From IMG/VR virus record IMGVR_UViG_3300025121_000084, positions 1 through 43,305 of that record: a stretch of 43,305 nt of DNA; one strand, written 5' to 3'. This stretch comes from a virus. A model generated the notes under the pieces. It was not told where the DNA came from and ran no database searches. It saw only the letters and a program-made list of their open reading frames with translations. How positions within the stretch are numbered: the stretch's first letter is position 1; each line of letters starts with the position of its first letter. A program made the translations under genes and the position numbers. Below, one piece after another: positions 7,615-14,672 of the stretch.

Positions 7615-7922
7615 TGGTGCAATCACCGGAATACGGCGTTGAAGATCTCAAGCTTGGCTGCCTTGAGGATGTTTCGCTTGTGTACGCTTTTTACGAGGAA
7701 ACACCCGTCGAGATAGCGGCCATAAAGCGTCAATTCGCCATTCTTCACGAGGTTTTCCTTGATCGAAGAAAGCGCAAAACACAGCTTTATTTTAACGATT
7801 GGTCGCGAAAGGATCTATTGAAAATGGCGGCATTCGCCATTGCGACCATAGAAATGATGGATATCGACCGTGCAACTATCGCACCTGACCGCGAGAGCGC
7901 GGAAGCAGTGATAAAGGAGTAG
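7602..7922 (+). CDS. Hypothetical protein
   Basis: 106 aa, family not recognised, no membrane segment. It looks like a compact helical domain (ETPVEIAAIKRQFAILHEVF; LLKMAAFAIATIEMMD). The start at 7602 follows GAGGAGGCAGAGG inside the end of the upstream gene; the longer frame from 7521 lies wholly within that gene and is rejected. Confidence 0.68.
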   Translation: MGKIMVQSPEYGVEDLKLGCLEDVSLVYAFYEETPVEIAAIKRQFAILHEVFLDRRKRKTQLYFNDWSRKDLLKMAAFAIATIEMMDIDRATIAPDRESAEAVIKE

Positions 7923-7926
7923 GAAG

Positions 7927-8142
7927 ATGTGGGGAACCATTAAACCAAAAAAGGCCGGAGGAAGATATCTTGTGACCTTGCGGACTTCGTTTGGTCGACA
8001 AGTTAGGCAAGCCGATTGCGTGGAATATCCTAAAGGCAATATCTATTGGTGTGTGCTTCCGGAATATTCATCGCATACAGACGATGTTATTGCGTGGATG
8101 AAAGAACCAAAACCATATACGTCCCCGGAGGCTCCCCGATGA
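7927..8142 (+). CDS. Hypothetical protein
   Basis: A 71-aa small basic protein, probably beta-rich (GRYLVTLRTSFGRQVRQADC). Family not recognised. An AAAGGAG site overlaps the upstream stop. Its end overlaps the next start (ATGA). Confidence 0.65.
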   Translation: MWGTIKPKKAGGRYLVTLRTSFGRQVRQADCVEYPKGNIYWCVLPEYSSHTDDVIAWMKEPKPYTSPEAPR

Positions 8143-8561
8143 AGGCACTAATTTTGACCGAGGAAGTGGCGGAGAAGATAAAAGAGGCATTGAAAAAGTG
8201 GTCTAATGAAGCACATGAAACGGCTGAAGGGTGGGAAGAAGAAGTTGCTATCGAAGCCGAACTAAAAGCCGCCCTCTCCCTCCTCACCCCGCAAGAAGTG
8301 CCGGAGGATGCAGTAGAAGTGATAAACGTCTTAGAAGGTATTTTCAATGTAGAACCAGACTTGAAGCCCAAGGCACATCAAACAGCCCTTGCCTTAATCG
8401 CCGCCTATGCGCGGCAAGTGCCAAGGGCGATTGAGTGGGGAATGCTTCAAGATATGTTTATGCAGTATTCAACATATTCGATGCTTGGCGTTTCGCCTAA
8501 AGAATTTAGAGAACAAATTGATGCAATAGCTAGCGAGCGTGGCTATTCAATAAGGGGGTAA
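8139..8561 (+). CDS. Hypothetical helical protein
   Basis: 140 aa, acidic and largely helical (EEVAEKIKEALKKW; EEEVAIEAELKAALSLL). Family not recognised. The start at 8139 is preferred because it overlaps the upstream stop. A longer frame from 8046 would overlap the whole end of the previous gene. Confidence 0.68.
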   Translation: MKALILTEEVAEKIKEALKKWSNEAHETAEGWEEEVAIEAELKAALSLLTPQEVPEDAVEVINVLEGIFNVEPDLKPKAHQTALALIAAYARQVPRAIEWGMLQDMFMQYSTYSMLGVSPKEFREQIDAIASERGYSIRG

Positions 8562-8565
8562 TAAG

Positions 8566-8760
8566 ATGGATTTTACAATGGGAATGAATTGTCCTATATG
8601 CAAAAAACATGGCAATTTCCATGGTGGCAATTTTGGCGGGAGTATTGAATCAGTTCACTTCGGTTGTGCTTGTGGATTTCAAGCACTACTTGTAATTGCA
8701 GATAAGAAGTATAGCCATTATGAAATAAAGGGCATTCCCGTAGAAAAACCCAAGGAGTAG
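8566..8760 (+). CDS. Small zinc-ribbon-like protein
   Basis: 64 aa with CPIC at residues 9-12 and CAC at about 34-36 flanking a Gly/His-rich loop, plausibly a small zinc ribbon. Family not recognised. Its end carries AAGGAG overlapping the TAG stop, part of a 16-base junction sequence repeated at 8944. Confidence 0.62.
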   Translation: MDFTMGMNCPICKKHGNFHGGNFGGSIESVHFGCACGFQALLVIADKKYSHYEIKGIPVEKPKE

Positions 8761-8762
8761 GT

Positions 8763-8954
8763 ATGAAGCGAGAGAAGCTTGAAACATATCTCTATAAAGA
8801 AATAACTGCCTTTTTCAACACAGGAGACTCTGTTACTGGTGTTTTGATAAAAGGAAACAACCACGAGGCCGGATACTATCAGTGTGGCGATTCATTTTGG
8901 TTTAGAAGCTCTCACGTGAAAAAGATCCAGCTTGCCGAACGAGCCAAGGAGTAG
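8763..8954 (+). CDS. Hypothetical protein
   Basis: 63 aa with an alternating charged/hydrophobic pattern that looks like a small beta domain (GDSVTGVLIKGNNHEAGYYQ). Family not recognised. Both its start and its end are bounded by the same junction sequence (CCAAGGAGTAGGTATG), consistent with a modular small-gene cassette. Confidence 0.62.
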   Translation: MKREKLETYLYKEITAFFNTGDSVTGVLIKGNNHEAGYYQCGDSFWFRSSHVKKIQLAERAKE

Positions 8955-8956
8955 GT

Positions 8957-9406
8957 ATGGAAAGCGCGGAAGTATTTATTGAGCGTGTAATTGATCCCGG
9001 CAGATACGCCATAGGTGACAAGGCCATAAAAGCGATCAATGATTTCTTTCTTAGCGAAGTCACCTCCCGCGACCTAGCCATCCGGCAAGATGAATCGGCA
9101 CGGTGCGCGGAGAAGGCGGTTCACGCACTCAACGAATTTGAAAATGACTGGATCATTATTGATGGCGCAGTCCATTCCAAGCATGAAGACGCCCTTCGCC
9201 TCGCCATCACGCAGGGCCAGCCTGATCCGAGGGATGCGCTACTGAAAGAGGCACGGGATGCACTGGCTAAAGCCCATGATCACCTAGAGGAGCTTATCGC
9301 GAAGTTGCCTATGCAATATTTTGGTCTGGTTGACGGCGGGATAATCCAAAACACAGACAACCCAATCGACTGCATCGACCAAGCCGCACTGGGGGCCACA
9401 AAGTGA
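8957..9406 (+). CDS. Hypothetical protein
   Basis: 149 aa, soluble, mostly helical, with a possible coiled segment (DALLKEARDALAKAHDHLEE). Family not recognised. It overlaps the next gene by four bases. Confidence 0.66.
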   Translation: MESAEVFIERVIDPGRYAIGDKAIKAINDFFLSEVTSRDLAIRQDESARCAEKAVHALNEFENDWIIIDGAVHSKHEDALRLAITQGQPDPRDALLKEARDALAKAHDHLEELIAKLPMQYFGLVDGGIIQNTDNPIDCIDQAALGATK

Positions 9407-9906
9407 AATGTCCAGCTTGTAATGGAAAGGGATATACAGACCAGCATTCAATGGACGACAACGCCCATGACGAAGCAGGAAATTGCAACCCAGGATTCTG
9501 CCCGGTTCAGGAACAGTGCCCACATTGTCAGGGAACGGGCGATATGCCGACAGTGTCAGAAGTCAAAGCCCTCCGTGACGAGGTAATCGCCCTCCGCAAG
9601 CAGGTTGAGAAACAGCGGTGGATAAGCGTCAAGGAGAGGTTGCCGGAAGGTGACAAACTTGTAATAGTCAAGCTGGAAAACCTAAAGATTCCTATCCGTG
9701 CGTTTCATGCTGAACCAAAGGGTTCGGAAGGTAGTTGCGAAGATGAGATAAGCATCTACGACGAAGAGGCTGACTGCTACTGGCTACCAGAGGGCTGGTA
9801 CGAGTGCAATCAATACGAGGAAGTAAACTGGCTTGTGCATGATAATGTCACACATTGGCAACCACTTCCCGCCCCGCCCGCAATCGAAGGAGAAACAGGG
9901 GCTTGA
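9403..9906 (+). CDS. DnaJ-type zinc-finger + DUF551 protein
   Basis: 167 aa. It opens with CPACNGKG and CPHCQGTG, the CxxCxGxG repeats of the DnaJ zinc finger, then a short coiled coil (VKALRDEVIALRKQVEK). The C-terminal part begins WISVKERLPEG and ends VTHWQPLPAPP, the characteristic frame of DUF551 proteins common in phages. Biochemical function of DUF551 is not known to me. It is ATGA-coupled to its upstream gene. Confidence 0.8.
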   Translation: MKCPACNGKGYTDQHSMDDNAHDEAGNCNPGFCPVQEQCPHCQGTGDMPTVSEVKALRDEVIALRKQVEKQRWISVKERLPEGDKLVIVKLENLKIPIRAFHAEPKGSEGSCEDEISIYDEEADCYWLPEGWYECNQYEEVNWLVHDNVTHWQPLPAPPAIEGETGA

Positions 9907-9934
9907 TATATTGTTGTAGTTGTTGTATTATAAT
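9903..9934 (+). promoter_or_regulatory. Possible promoter before the small HTH gene
   Basis: A perfect -10 TATAAT (9929-9934) lies 15 bases before the ATG at 9949. The only -35-like hexamer, TTGATA (9903-9908), is 20 bases upstream, too far for a strong promoter. It may be weak or activator dependent. Confidence 0.35.
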
Positions 9935-9948
9935 AGCAAGAGGTACGC

Positions 9949-10119
9949 ATGAAACCAGAAGAGATAAAGGCAATCAGAAAGGCTCTAGGGTTGCGGGTTG
10001 GGGAGTTTGCACAAAAGATTGGAATTAGCCCCGGACTTCTGGAAGCTCTAGAGCAAGGAAGGAGGACAGCAACACCTGAAACAGTTAATAAAATTTATGT
10101 CCTGAAGGCAAAACAATGA
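9949..10119 (+). CDS. Minimal XRE-family HTH protein
   Basis: A 56-aa protein that is essentially a single Cro/C1-type helix-turn-helix: IRKALGLRVGEFAQKIGI, then SPGLLEALEQGRRTATPETV. There is no second domain, so it may act as a small repressor or Cro-like regulator by dimerising on DNA. The ribosome site is AAGAGGTACGC. The stop overlaps the ATG of the HNH gene. Family assignment is good; its targets are unknown. Confidence 0.78.
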   Translation: MKPEEIKAIRKALGLRVGEFAQKIGISPGLLEALEQGRRTATPETVNKIYVLKAKQ

Positions 10120-10613
10120 ACGCCTTAACACAAGAAAAACAAAAATTACTCAATCAACAAATTGTTATGTCTTTGCTGTCTTATGACAAAGATACTGGTA
10201 CTTTTATCTGGATAATAAAAGGTAGATACAACCATAGGACAGGATGTGTTGCGGGATATTTGAATACAGATGGATATCAATACATAAAATATAAAGATAA
10301 AAATTTCAAAGCTCATCGACTAGCATGGCTTTATGTATATGGTGAATGGCCAAATGGTCATATTGATCATGTGAATGGAACAAGAAACGATAACAGAATA
10401 AGCAATCTAAGAGTTGTTTCATATAGGGAAAATAACCTTAATCAAAAAATGCACAGAGAGGGACGACTGCCGGGATGTTTTTATGAAAAAAGATGGAAAA
10501 GATGGCAATCAAACATACAGCTAAATGGTCAGCATTTATATTTAGGGTTATTTGATACCGAACAAGAAGCATCAAATGCGTATTTTACTTATAAAAAGGA
10601 GCATTCATTGTGA
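10116..10613 (+). CDS. HNH homing endonuclease with AP2 domain
   Basis: 165 aa. The HNH_3 core reads AHRLAWLYVYGEWPNGHIDH, then NGTRNDNRISNLRVVS, with the paired His and Asn residues of the metal finger. The C-terminal segment (GCFYEKRWKRWQSNIQLNGQ, then LGLFDTEQEASNAY) matches the AP2 DNA-binding fold found in phage HNH homing enzymes. The gene is visibly more AT-rich than its neighbours. It is nested by four-base overlaps between the XRE gene and the next gene, as expected for a free-standing mobile endonuclease. Confidence 0.92.
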   Translation: MNALTQEKQKLLNQQIVMSLLSYDKDTGTFIWIIKGRYNHRTGCVAGYLNTDGYQYIKYKDKNFKAHRLAWLYVYGEWPNGHIDHVNGTRNDNRISNLRVVSYRENNLNQKMHREGRLPGCFYEKRWKRWQSNIQLNGQHLYLGLFDTEQEASNAYFTYKKEHSL

Positions 10614-10984
10614 CGATACAGGAACAACTCACGGAAGCCGAGCAACAGCGGGATGAAGAAAGAAAGGCACACGACGCAATTACCTACATGTGCTTTAGGG
10701 CCAAAATCGACTTTGTTGAAGAAGATAACGCAGGCAAAACATCGATTGAAATAGTGCGAAATCTTATCAAGAATCTAAAACTAGCTGAGCAACGCGCTAC
10801 TACCGCCGAATCCCGCATCAAGGAACTAGAGGCATGGCAATCCAAGGCCCTGCCCTACATCCAGGCAGAGTACAGCACATACGCAGGGGCGGTTGCACTT
10901 TGTGGCGGATCAGGGCAGCCGGACGCGCCATTCAAGGAGCGCATGGCGGAACTCAAGGCGATGATGAAGGAGGCAGCCCCATGA
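10610..10984 (+). CDS. Coiled-coil hypothetical protein
   Basis: 124 aa starting with GTG inside the stop of the HNH gene (AAAAGGAG lies upstream). The N-terminal third is strongly charged and coiled-coil-like (QLTEAEQQRDEERKAHDA), and another helix begins LAEQRATTAESRIKELEAW. Family not recognised; similar small coiled-coil proteins are frequent in phage early regions. Confidence 0.65.
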   Translation: MTIQEQLTEAEQQRDEERKAHDAITYMCFRAKIDFVEEDNAGKTSIEIVRNLIKNLKLAEQRATTAESRIKELEAWQSKALPYIQAEYSTYAGAVALCGGSGQPDAPFKERMAELKAMMKEAAP

Positions 10985-11145
10985 CCCTTGACCTCCCCTC
11001 CGGCTCCGGCGCATGGGATATTGATCCGTCCTACCTTCGCAACGTGGCCGACTCTGTACCCTGGCCGCATGTGACCGCCGATATGGTGCAGGATGTGCTT
11101 TTGGCTTGTAAGGCGAAAAGTGATAAAGGGGCAAAAGAAAAATGA
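10981..11145 (+). CDS. Hypothetical small protein
   Basis: 54 aa, preceded by AAGGAGG in the end of the upstream gene and overlapping it by ATGA. The motif WDIDPSYLRNVAD precedes a short helix, and the tail is Lys-rich. No family recognised. The longer frame from 10834 would run inside the upstream gene and is rejected. Confidence 0.6.
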   Translation: MTLDLPSGSGAWDIDPSYLRNVADSVPWPHVTADMVQDVLLACKAKSDKGAKEK

Positions 11146-11384
11146 AAAGAGAATTCTACATAAGTTGTTTAACGGAAATATCAGGCAAAGAATATGACAA
11201 GGTAGCTGAAATAATAATACAAAGATCACCATCTCCTGCAATAGTTTTCAAACTCAACGGTATTGAAATTTTGAAACTAGAGCCGAGTAAATTCACATCA
11301 GACAACGAAATTCTGCCAGATATAAAATCAGTTTATAATCGACTTGACGAATGGATATCCGAGGTTGAGCATTTTGGGAATTAG
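11142..11384 (+). CDS. Hypothetical protein
   Basis: 80 aa, more AT-rich than the flanking genes, with mixed alpha/beta character (YDKVAEIIIQRSPSPAIVFK). No family recognised. The start overlaps the upstream stop (ATGA). About 30 bases separate it from the next gene, which has its own AAGGAG site. Confidence 0.62.
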   Translation: MKREFYISCLTEISGKEYDKVAEIIIQRSPSPAIVFKLNGIEILKLEPSKFTSDNEILPDIKSVYNRLDEWISEVEHFGN

Positions 11385-11416
11385 TACATAACAATAATCT
11401 ATTAAGGAGATCCCCC

Positions 11417-11893
11417 ATGTCCAGCCTACACACTACCGTCCTACGTCAAGCCCTTATGGATGCTTCCGCTATGGGGTGGCGACTCTCGATAAACTCGATA
11501 GCCGAGGGCTATATGATCCCAAAGCGGCAGATTATAAACGAGTACGACACCTCGGGCCGTAATGGTGCCCACCATATCATTGAGGTGATAGATCCTCGCT
11601 GGCAGTCTTTCGGGCTTTTCTCCCCTGGCGGATTTGACTGTCTAGGCTGGCAGACAGTTACCATAACCCCGGACATGATAGGCGAGCGCGTGGCTGTTTT
11701 TACGGCCATCGATGCCAAGACCGACGCATATAATAAGCTATCGGACAAGCAACAAAACTTCGCCCGTCTTGTGCTCGATGCTGGAGGCCGTCCCTATATC
11801 GCCCGCAAGCGCACTGACTCTGATGTTGTAGATATTTTGCCCGTCAACCGCGCTGATTTGTCCGATCCGCTAGCCGCTCCCTCAGGGGCCTAA
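11417..11893 (+). CDS. VRR-NUC domain nuclease
   Basis: 158 aa. SPGGFDCLGWQTVTITP, then GERVAVFTAIDAKT and KLSDKQQNFARLVLDAGG, form the expected order of the VRR-NUC (PD-(D/E)xK superfamily) fold: an Asp in a GxxDxxGW turn, a D-x-K on the next strand, and a Q-rich helix. These phage nucleases are often next to a superfamily 2 helicase, exactly as here, and may process replication or recombination structures. The Glu usual in the E-x-K motif is Asp here (DAK). It ends one base before the helicase ATG. Confidence 0.78.
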   Translation: MSSLHTTVLRQALMDASAMGWRLSINSIAEGYMIPKRQIINEYDTSGRNGAHHIIEVIDPRWQSFGLFSPGGFDCLGWQTVTITPDMIGERVAVFTAIDAKTDAYNKLSDKQQNFARLVLDAGGRPYIARKRTDSDVVDILPVNRADLSDPLAAPSGA

Positions 11894-11894
11894 C

Positions 11895-14387
11895 ATGGTA
11901 AAGCTACGCCCGTACCAGGATAAAATAGAGGATGAAGTCAAGGTGCACCTCCGGGCCGGTGAGAAAAAGATACTCGTAGTTGCTCCAACTGGCTCCGGAA
12001 AGACGCGCATTTTTGCTGATATCGCACAAAAGGCCACGTCGAAAACTAATAGGGTAATGATCCTTGTGCACCGTCAAGAGATAATGGAACAGACCCTCGA
12101 AAAGCTCTACGAGTTGGGCGTTGTATCCGGACAAGTGGCATCGGGTAGGCCTATTACCCGCGATAGCGTCCAGGTGGCAATGGTAGGGACACTTATCCGT
12201 AGGCTGTCCCTTGTGCGTAGGCCTGATTTGATAATATCGGATGAGTGTTTTCCTGCTGGAACTCTTATAGATGGCACAGATATTGCATGTATACAAAAAG
12301 GCGATACGGTCCGGTCTTTCAATCATTCAAAAAATTGCATAGAATACAAAAAAGTTTTAGACGTATACTCAAGGGAATATGAAGGCAGTCTATACAAAAT
12401 AACTACCTCAAACGGAATTGAAATAGTATGCACTGAAAATCACCCATTCTTTGTCAACGGTAAAGGCTATGTTTCTGCCAAGTCATTTACATTGCATGAT
12501 GCTTTGTTGTATAGTGATACACATGAAATGTATAAATTGCCAAATAGAGATTATCCCAGACCGAAAGCACCTGGATCACGATTACAAATATTGCTCGATA
12601 AAATGCAGATCGGAATACAGAAGCAAAACAATCAAGCAACTACCGAAAATTTATTGTTCAGTATGCGGGAAGGAAGCAATATACGAAAAAAGAGCTTCGC
12701 ACCTGGCAGCAATAAGACGAAAAAGTGCCTATTGTTCGGACGAATGCCGGGAGAAAGTCGCTTCAGAAAGATCATCGAAAATCATGCGCAGAACAAACCT
12801 AGCGAGAAGGGAAATATTATCGTTAAGGATGAAAGAAAAAAACCCGATGGCAATGCCTGGAATAAAAGAGAAAATGCAGGCAAAAATGAAGGGAAAAAAG
12901 TTCAAGGAGCGCGGAGGAAATGGGAAATTAACTCCGCAACAAATATCCGTTCATTCCGCGATAGGGTGGCAAATGGAATATGCCGTAAATACGAAAGATG
13001 CAAGGCCTTATTTCAAAAACATACCTTCAGCATACAAACTGGATCTTGGAAACAACACCCTGAAAATAGGAATAGAGATAGATGGGAATGGACATTTGCG
13101 GCCAATAATGAAAGAAAAGGATGCGAAAAAGGAGGCCGTATTGAATTTTCTCGGGTGGAAAGTATTGAGATTTACAAACCAGGAAGTAGATCGAAGCCTG
13201 AATGGATGCCTAGAGAAAATAAGGTCTATAATTTCCACGTAGAAGGCAATGAAAACTATTTCGCAAATGGAATATTAGTACATAATTGTCACCATAGTAT
13301 TTCCCCGACCTGGCACAAGATTTTTGACTTCTGGTCCGATGTCCCCCGCCTTGGCTTCACAGCAACCCCTGAGCGCCTTGATGGGCGCGGCCTGGGCGAG
13401 ATGTTCAACGTCATGGTTCAGGGGCCTACGATAGCGGATTTGGTTGCAGATAATTACCTAGCCCGCCCGGTGCTTTTTAGGCCACCCCATGAGATAGACG
13501 CAAAATACCACGTCAAGCGCGGTGATTTTAGCCAGGACGAGCAGGAAAAGACCATGAGCCGCAGGGCTATTGTGGGCGACGTGATCGACCATTACCGCAA
13601 GCATTTAGACCATCTGCCCGTGGTATGCTTTTGCGTCTCGGTTAGGCATTCCCACCTCATGGCTGAGCAATTTATCCAGGCAGGGTATAAAGCCGCTGTA
13701 GTCGAAGGCGGCATGCCCAAGACAGAGCGGAAGGCGGCGCTCCAAGGCCTGGCCGATGGCTCCCTTGACGTTGTATGTTCATGCGACGTGATATCCGAGG
13801 GCGTGGACGTGCCCGTCATGGCAGGAGCTATTTTGCTTCGAAGGACGGCCAGCCTTGCGCTCTACCTACAACAGGCGGGCAGGGCGTTGAGGTTATCACC
13901 CGGCAAAGATGATGCGATTATCCTCGATCATGCGGGGAATTATCACTTGCACGGCCACGTGTTAGAGGAACGCGAATGGAGCCTTGAGGCCAAGAGTCGG
14001 AAGGACAGGGGCGAAAAACCGCCATCGATTACGACTTGCCCTATCTGCTATGGAGTCTGGCCGGGTGGCGTACAAGTATGCCCCGCTTGCGGTTTTGAAT
14101 TCAAGGAGCGGGAGCCGGACGCCGGACGTGCTCGACCCTTGCGCGTGATAGAAGGCGAGCTCATCGAGGCCGGAGTGGGAGCTAGTGAGGCCCGAGACTT
14201 GGCCGCTCTGTATGTCCGGGCTATGGGGGCCGATGCCAAGACCCGGCAAAAGATGCTACTAGGGGCGGCTATGCGGGCCACTGATAAAAGAGCGGTGAAA
14301 AGTCTAGCCCGTGCGGTAGGCTATAAGGACGGATGGAGCGAATGGGCGTGGAGTTGGAGAGAGCGCAGAACCGCCGGGGCGCGGTAA
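11895..14387 (+). CDS. DEAD/DECH-box helicase interrupted by an intein
   Basis: An 830-aa precursor. The N-extein (1-117) has the LRPYQ entry, Walker A APTGSGKT at 30-37, and the first half of motif II ending IISDE. The intein (118-464) interrupts motif II; splicing joins DE to CH and restores a DECH box, giving a 483-aa helicase. The C-extein carries the helicase C-terminal domain: LGFTATP (motif III), VISEGVDVP, and QQAGRALR (motif VI). A late zinc ribbon has CPIC and CPAC. It is a superfamily 2 helicase, probably working with the VRR-NUC nuclease encoded just upstream in replication or branch processing. Splicing is required for an active enzyme. Confidence 0.92.
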   Translation: MVKLRPYQDKIEDEVKVHLRAGEKKILVVAPTGSGKTRIFADIAQKATSKTNRVMILVHRQEIMEQTLEKLYELGVVSGQVASGRPITRDSVQVAMVGTLIRRLSLVRRPDLIISDECFPAGTLIDGTDIACIQKGDTVRSFNHSKNCIEYKKVLDVYSREYEGSLYKITTSNGIEIVCTENHPFFVNGKGYVSAKSFTLHDALLYSDTHEMYKLPNRDYPRPKAPGSRLQILLDKMQIGIQKQNNQATTENLLFSMREGSNIRKKSFAPGSNKTKKCLLFGRMPGESRFRKIIENHAQNKPSEKGNIIVKDERKKPDGNAWNKRENAGKNEGKKVQGARRKWEINSATNIRSFRDRVANGICRKYERCKALFQKHTFSIQTGSWKQHPENRNRDRWEWTFAANNERKGCEKGGRIEFSRVESIEIYKPGSRSKPEWMPRENKVYNFHVEGNENYFANGILVHNCHHSISPTWHKIFDFWSDVPRLGFTATPERLDGRGLGEMFNVMVQGPTIADLVADNYLARPVLFRPPHEIDAKYHVKRGDFSQDEQEKTMSRRAIVGDVIDHYRKHLDHLPVVCFCVSVRHSHLMAEQFIQAGYKAAVVEGGMPKTERKAALQGLADGSLDVVCSCDVISEGVDVPVMAGAILLRRTASLALYLQQAGRALRLSPGKDDAIILDHAGNYHLHGHVLEEREWSLEAKSRKDRGEKPPSITTCPICYGVWPGGVQVCPACGFEFKEREPDAGRARPLRVIEGELIEAGVGASEARDLAALYVRAMGADAKTRQKMLLGAAMRATDKRAVKSLARAVGYKDGWSEWAWSWRERRTAGAR
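12246..13286 (+). mobile_element. Intein in helicase motif II
   Basis: 347 residues in the helicase frame. It starts with Cys1 (CFPAGTLIDG, block A), has block B GIEIVCTENHPFFV with the TxxH catalytic pair (T63, H66), and ends VYNFHVEGNENYFANG (block F), then ILVHN (block G, penultimate His and terminal Asn). The next extein residue is Cys. All classical self-splicing residues are therefore present. No LAGLIDADG endonuclease is found in frame. Instead the middle ~200 residues are Lys/Arg/Asn-rich without domain character, because that DNA encodes a homing endonuclease in another frame (12523-13242). The insertion more AT-rich than the exteins. Confidence 0.93.
12523..13242 (+). CDS. EDxHD/Vsr-like homing endonuclease, out of frame within intein
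   Basis: A 239-aa protein read in the +1 frame relative to the intein. The N-terminus has two C-x2-3-C pairs forming zinc modules (Cys 3/6/24/28 and 45/48/71/75). A basic NUMOD-like linker follows (MKEKNPMAMPGIKEKM). The C-terminal nuclease has E152, D174 (YKLDLGN), then IEIDGNGH (D187, H191), D200, and LNFLGWKVLRFTNQEV, the layout of the EDxHD/Vsr-like homing endonucleases first described beside split inteins. No good ribosome site precedes the ATG. Upstream in-frame starts (TTG 12451, ATG 12469) are possible but also poor. Expression may rely on coupling or frameshifting (inference). Confidence 0.85.
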   Translation: MKCINCQIEIIPDRKHLDHDYKYCSIKCRSEYRSKTIKQLPKIYCSVCGKEAIYEKRASHLAAIRRKSAYCSDECREKVASERSSKIMRRTNLARREILSLRMKEKNPMAMPGIKEKMQAKMKGKKFKERGGNGKLTPQQISVHSAIGWQMEYAVNTKDARPYFKNIPSAYKLDLGNNTLKIGIEIDGNGHLRPIMKEKDAKKEAVLNFLGWKVLRFTNQEVDRSLNGCLEKIRSIIST

Positions 14388-14388
14388 A

Positions 14389-14434
14389 TATTTTTTTATT
14401 ATGTATTGACACTGTGCGGGGGCGGGTGTATATT
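14389..14434 (+). promoter_or_regulatory. Middle promoter before the recombination genes
   Basis: TTGACA at 14406-14411, 17-bp spacer ending GGCGGGTG, TATATT at 14429-14434. An A/T tract (AAATATTTTTTTATTA) lies immediately upstream. It is the third member of the repeated promoter family and drives the exonuclease/annealase block. Confidence 0.75.
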
Positions 14435-14483
14435 GTGGATAAGCGCGGACGCGATAAGGCGTCGGCTGTAAGAGGTGGCACAC

Positions 14484-14672
14484 ATGGAACCAAAAATCAC
14501 CGTCGAAGGTACGAAAATGCTCATTGAGGTTGACCTGTCAACGCAAGGCCAGCCGTCAAAGTCCGGCAAGTCGATTATCCTTGCCAGCACATCCGGCAAC
14601 AAAAAAATCAATTTCAACGGCCAGGATGTGTATATCGGGCTGAATGTGTACAAGTACGCACAGGCCCGGTAA
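14484..14672 (+). CDS. Hypothetical small protein
   Basis: 62 aa, likely beta-rich (PKITVEGTKMLIEVDLST; KINFNGQDVYIGLNVYKY). Family not recognised. The ATG at 14484 sits five bases after AGAGGTGG, the ribosome site shared with other genes behind this promoter type. It ends directly before the exonuclease start codon, suggesting a shared transcript and perhaps a linked role. Confidence 0.65.
   Translation: MEPKITVEGTKMLIEVDLSTQGQPSKSGKSIILASTSGNKKINFNGQDVYIGLNVYKYAQAR

Noticed and set aside
10855-11241. A minus-strand open frame of 128 codons across three small genes
   Set aside because: The plus-strand genes here are linked by tidy ATGA overlaps; the minus frame has no ribosome site or neighbours on its strand.
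12246-13286. A split intein with the endonuclease between the two halves
   Set aside because: The helicase frame has no stop from 11895 to 14387, so the intein is continuous; no separate start for a C-terminal half is needed or seen.
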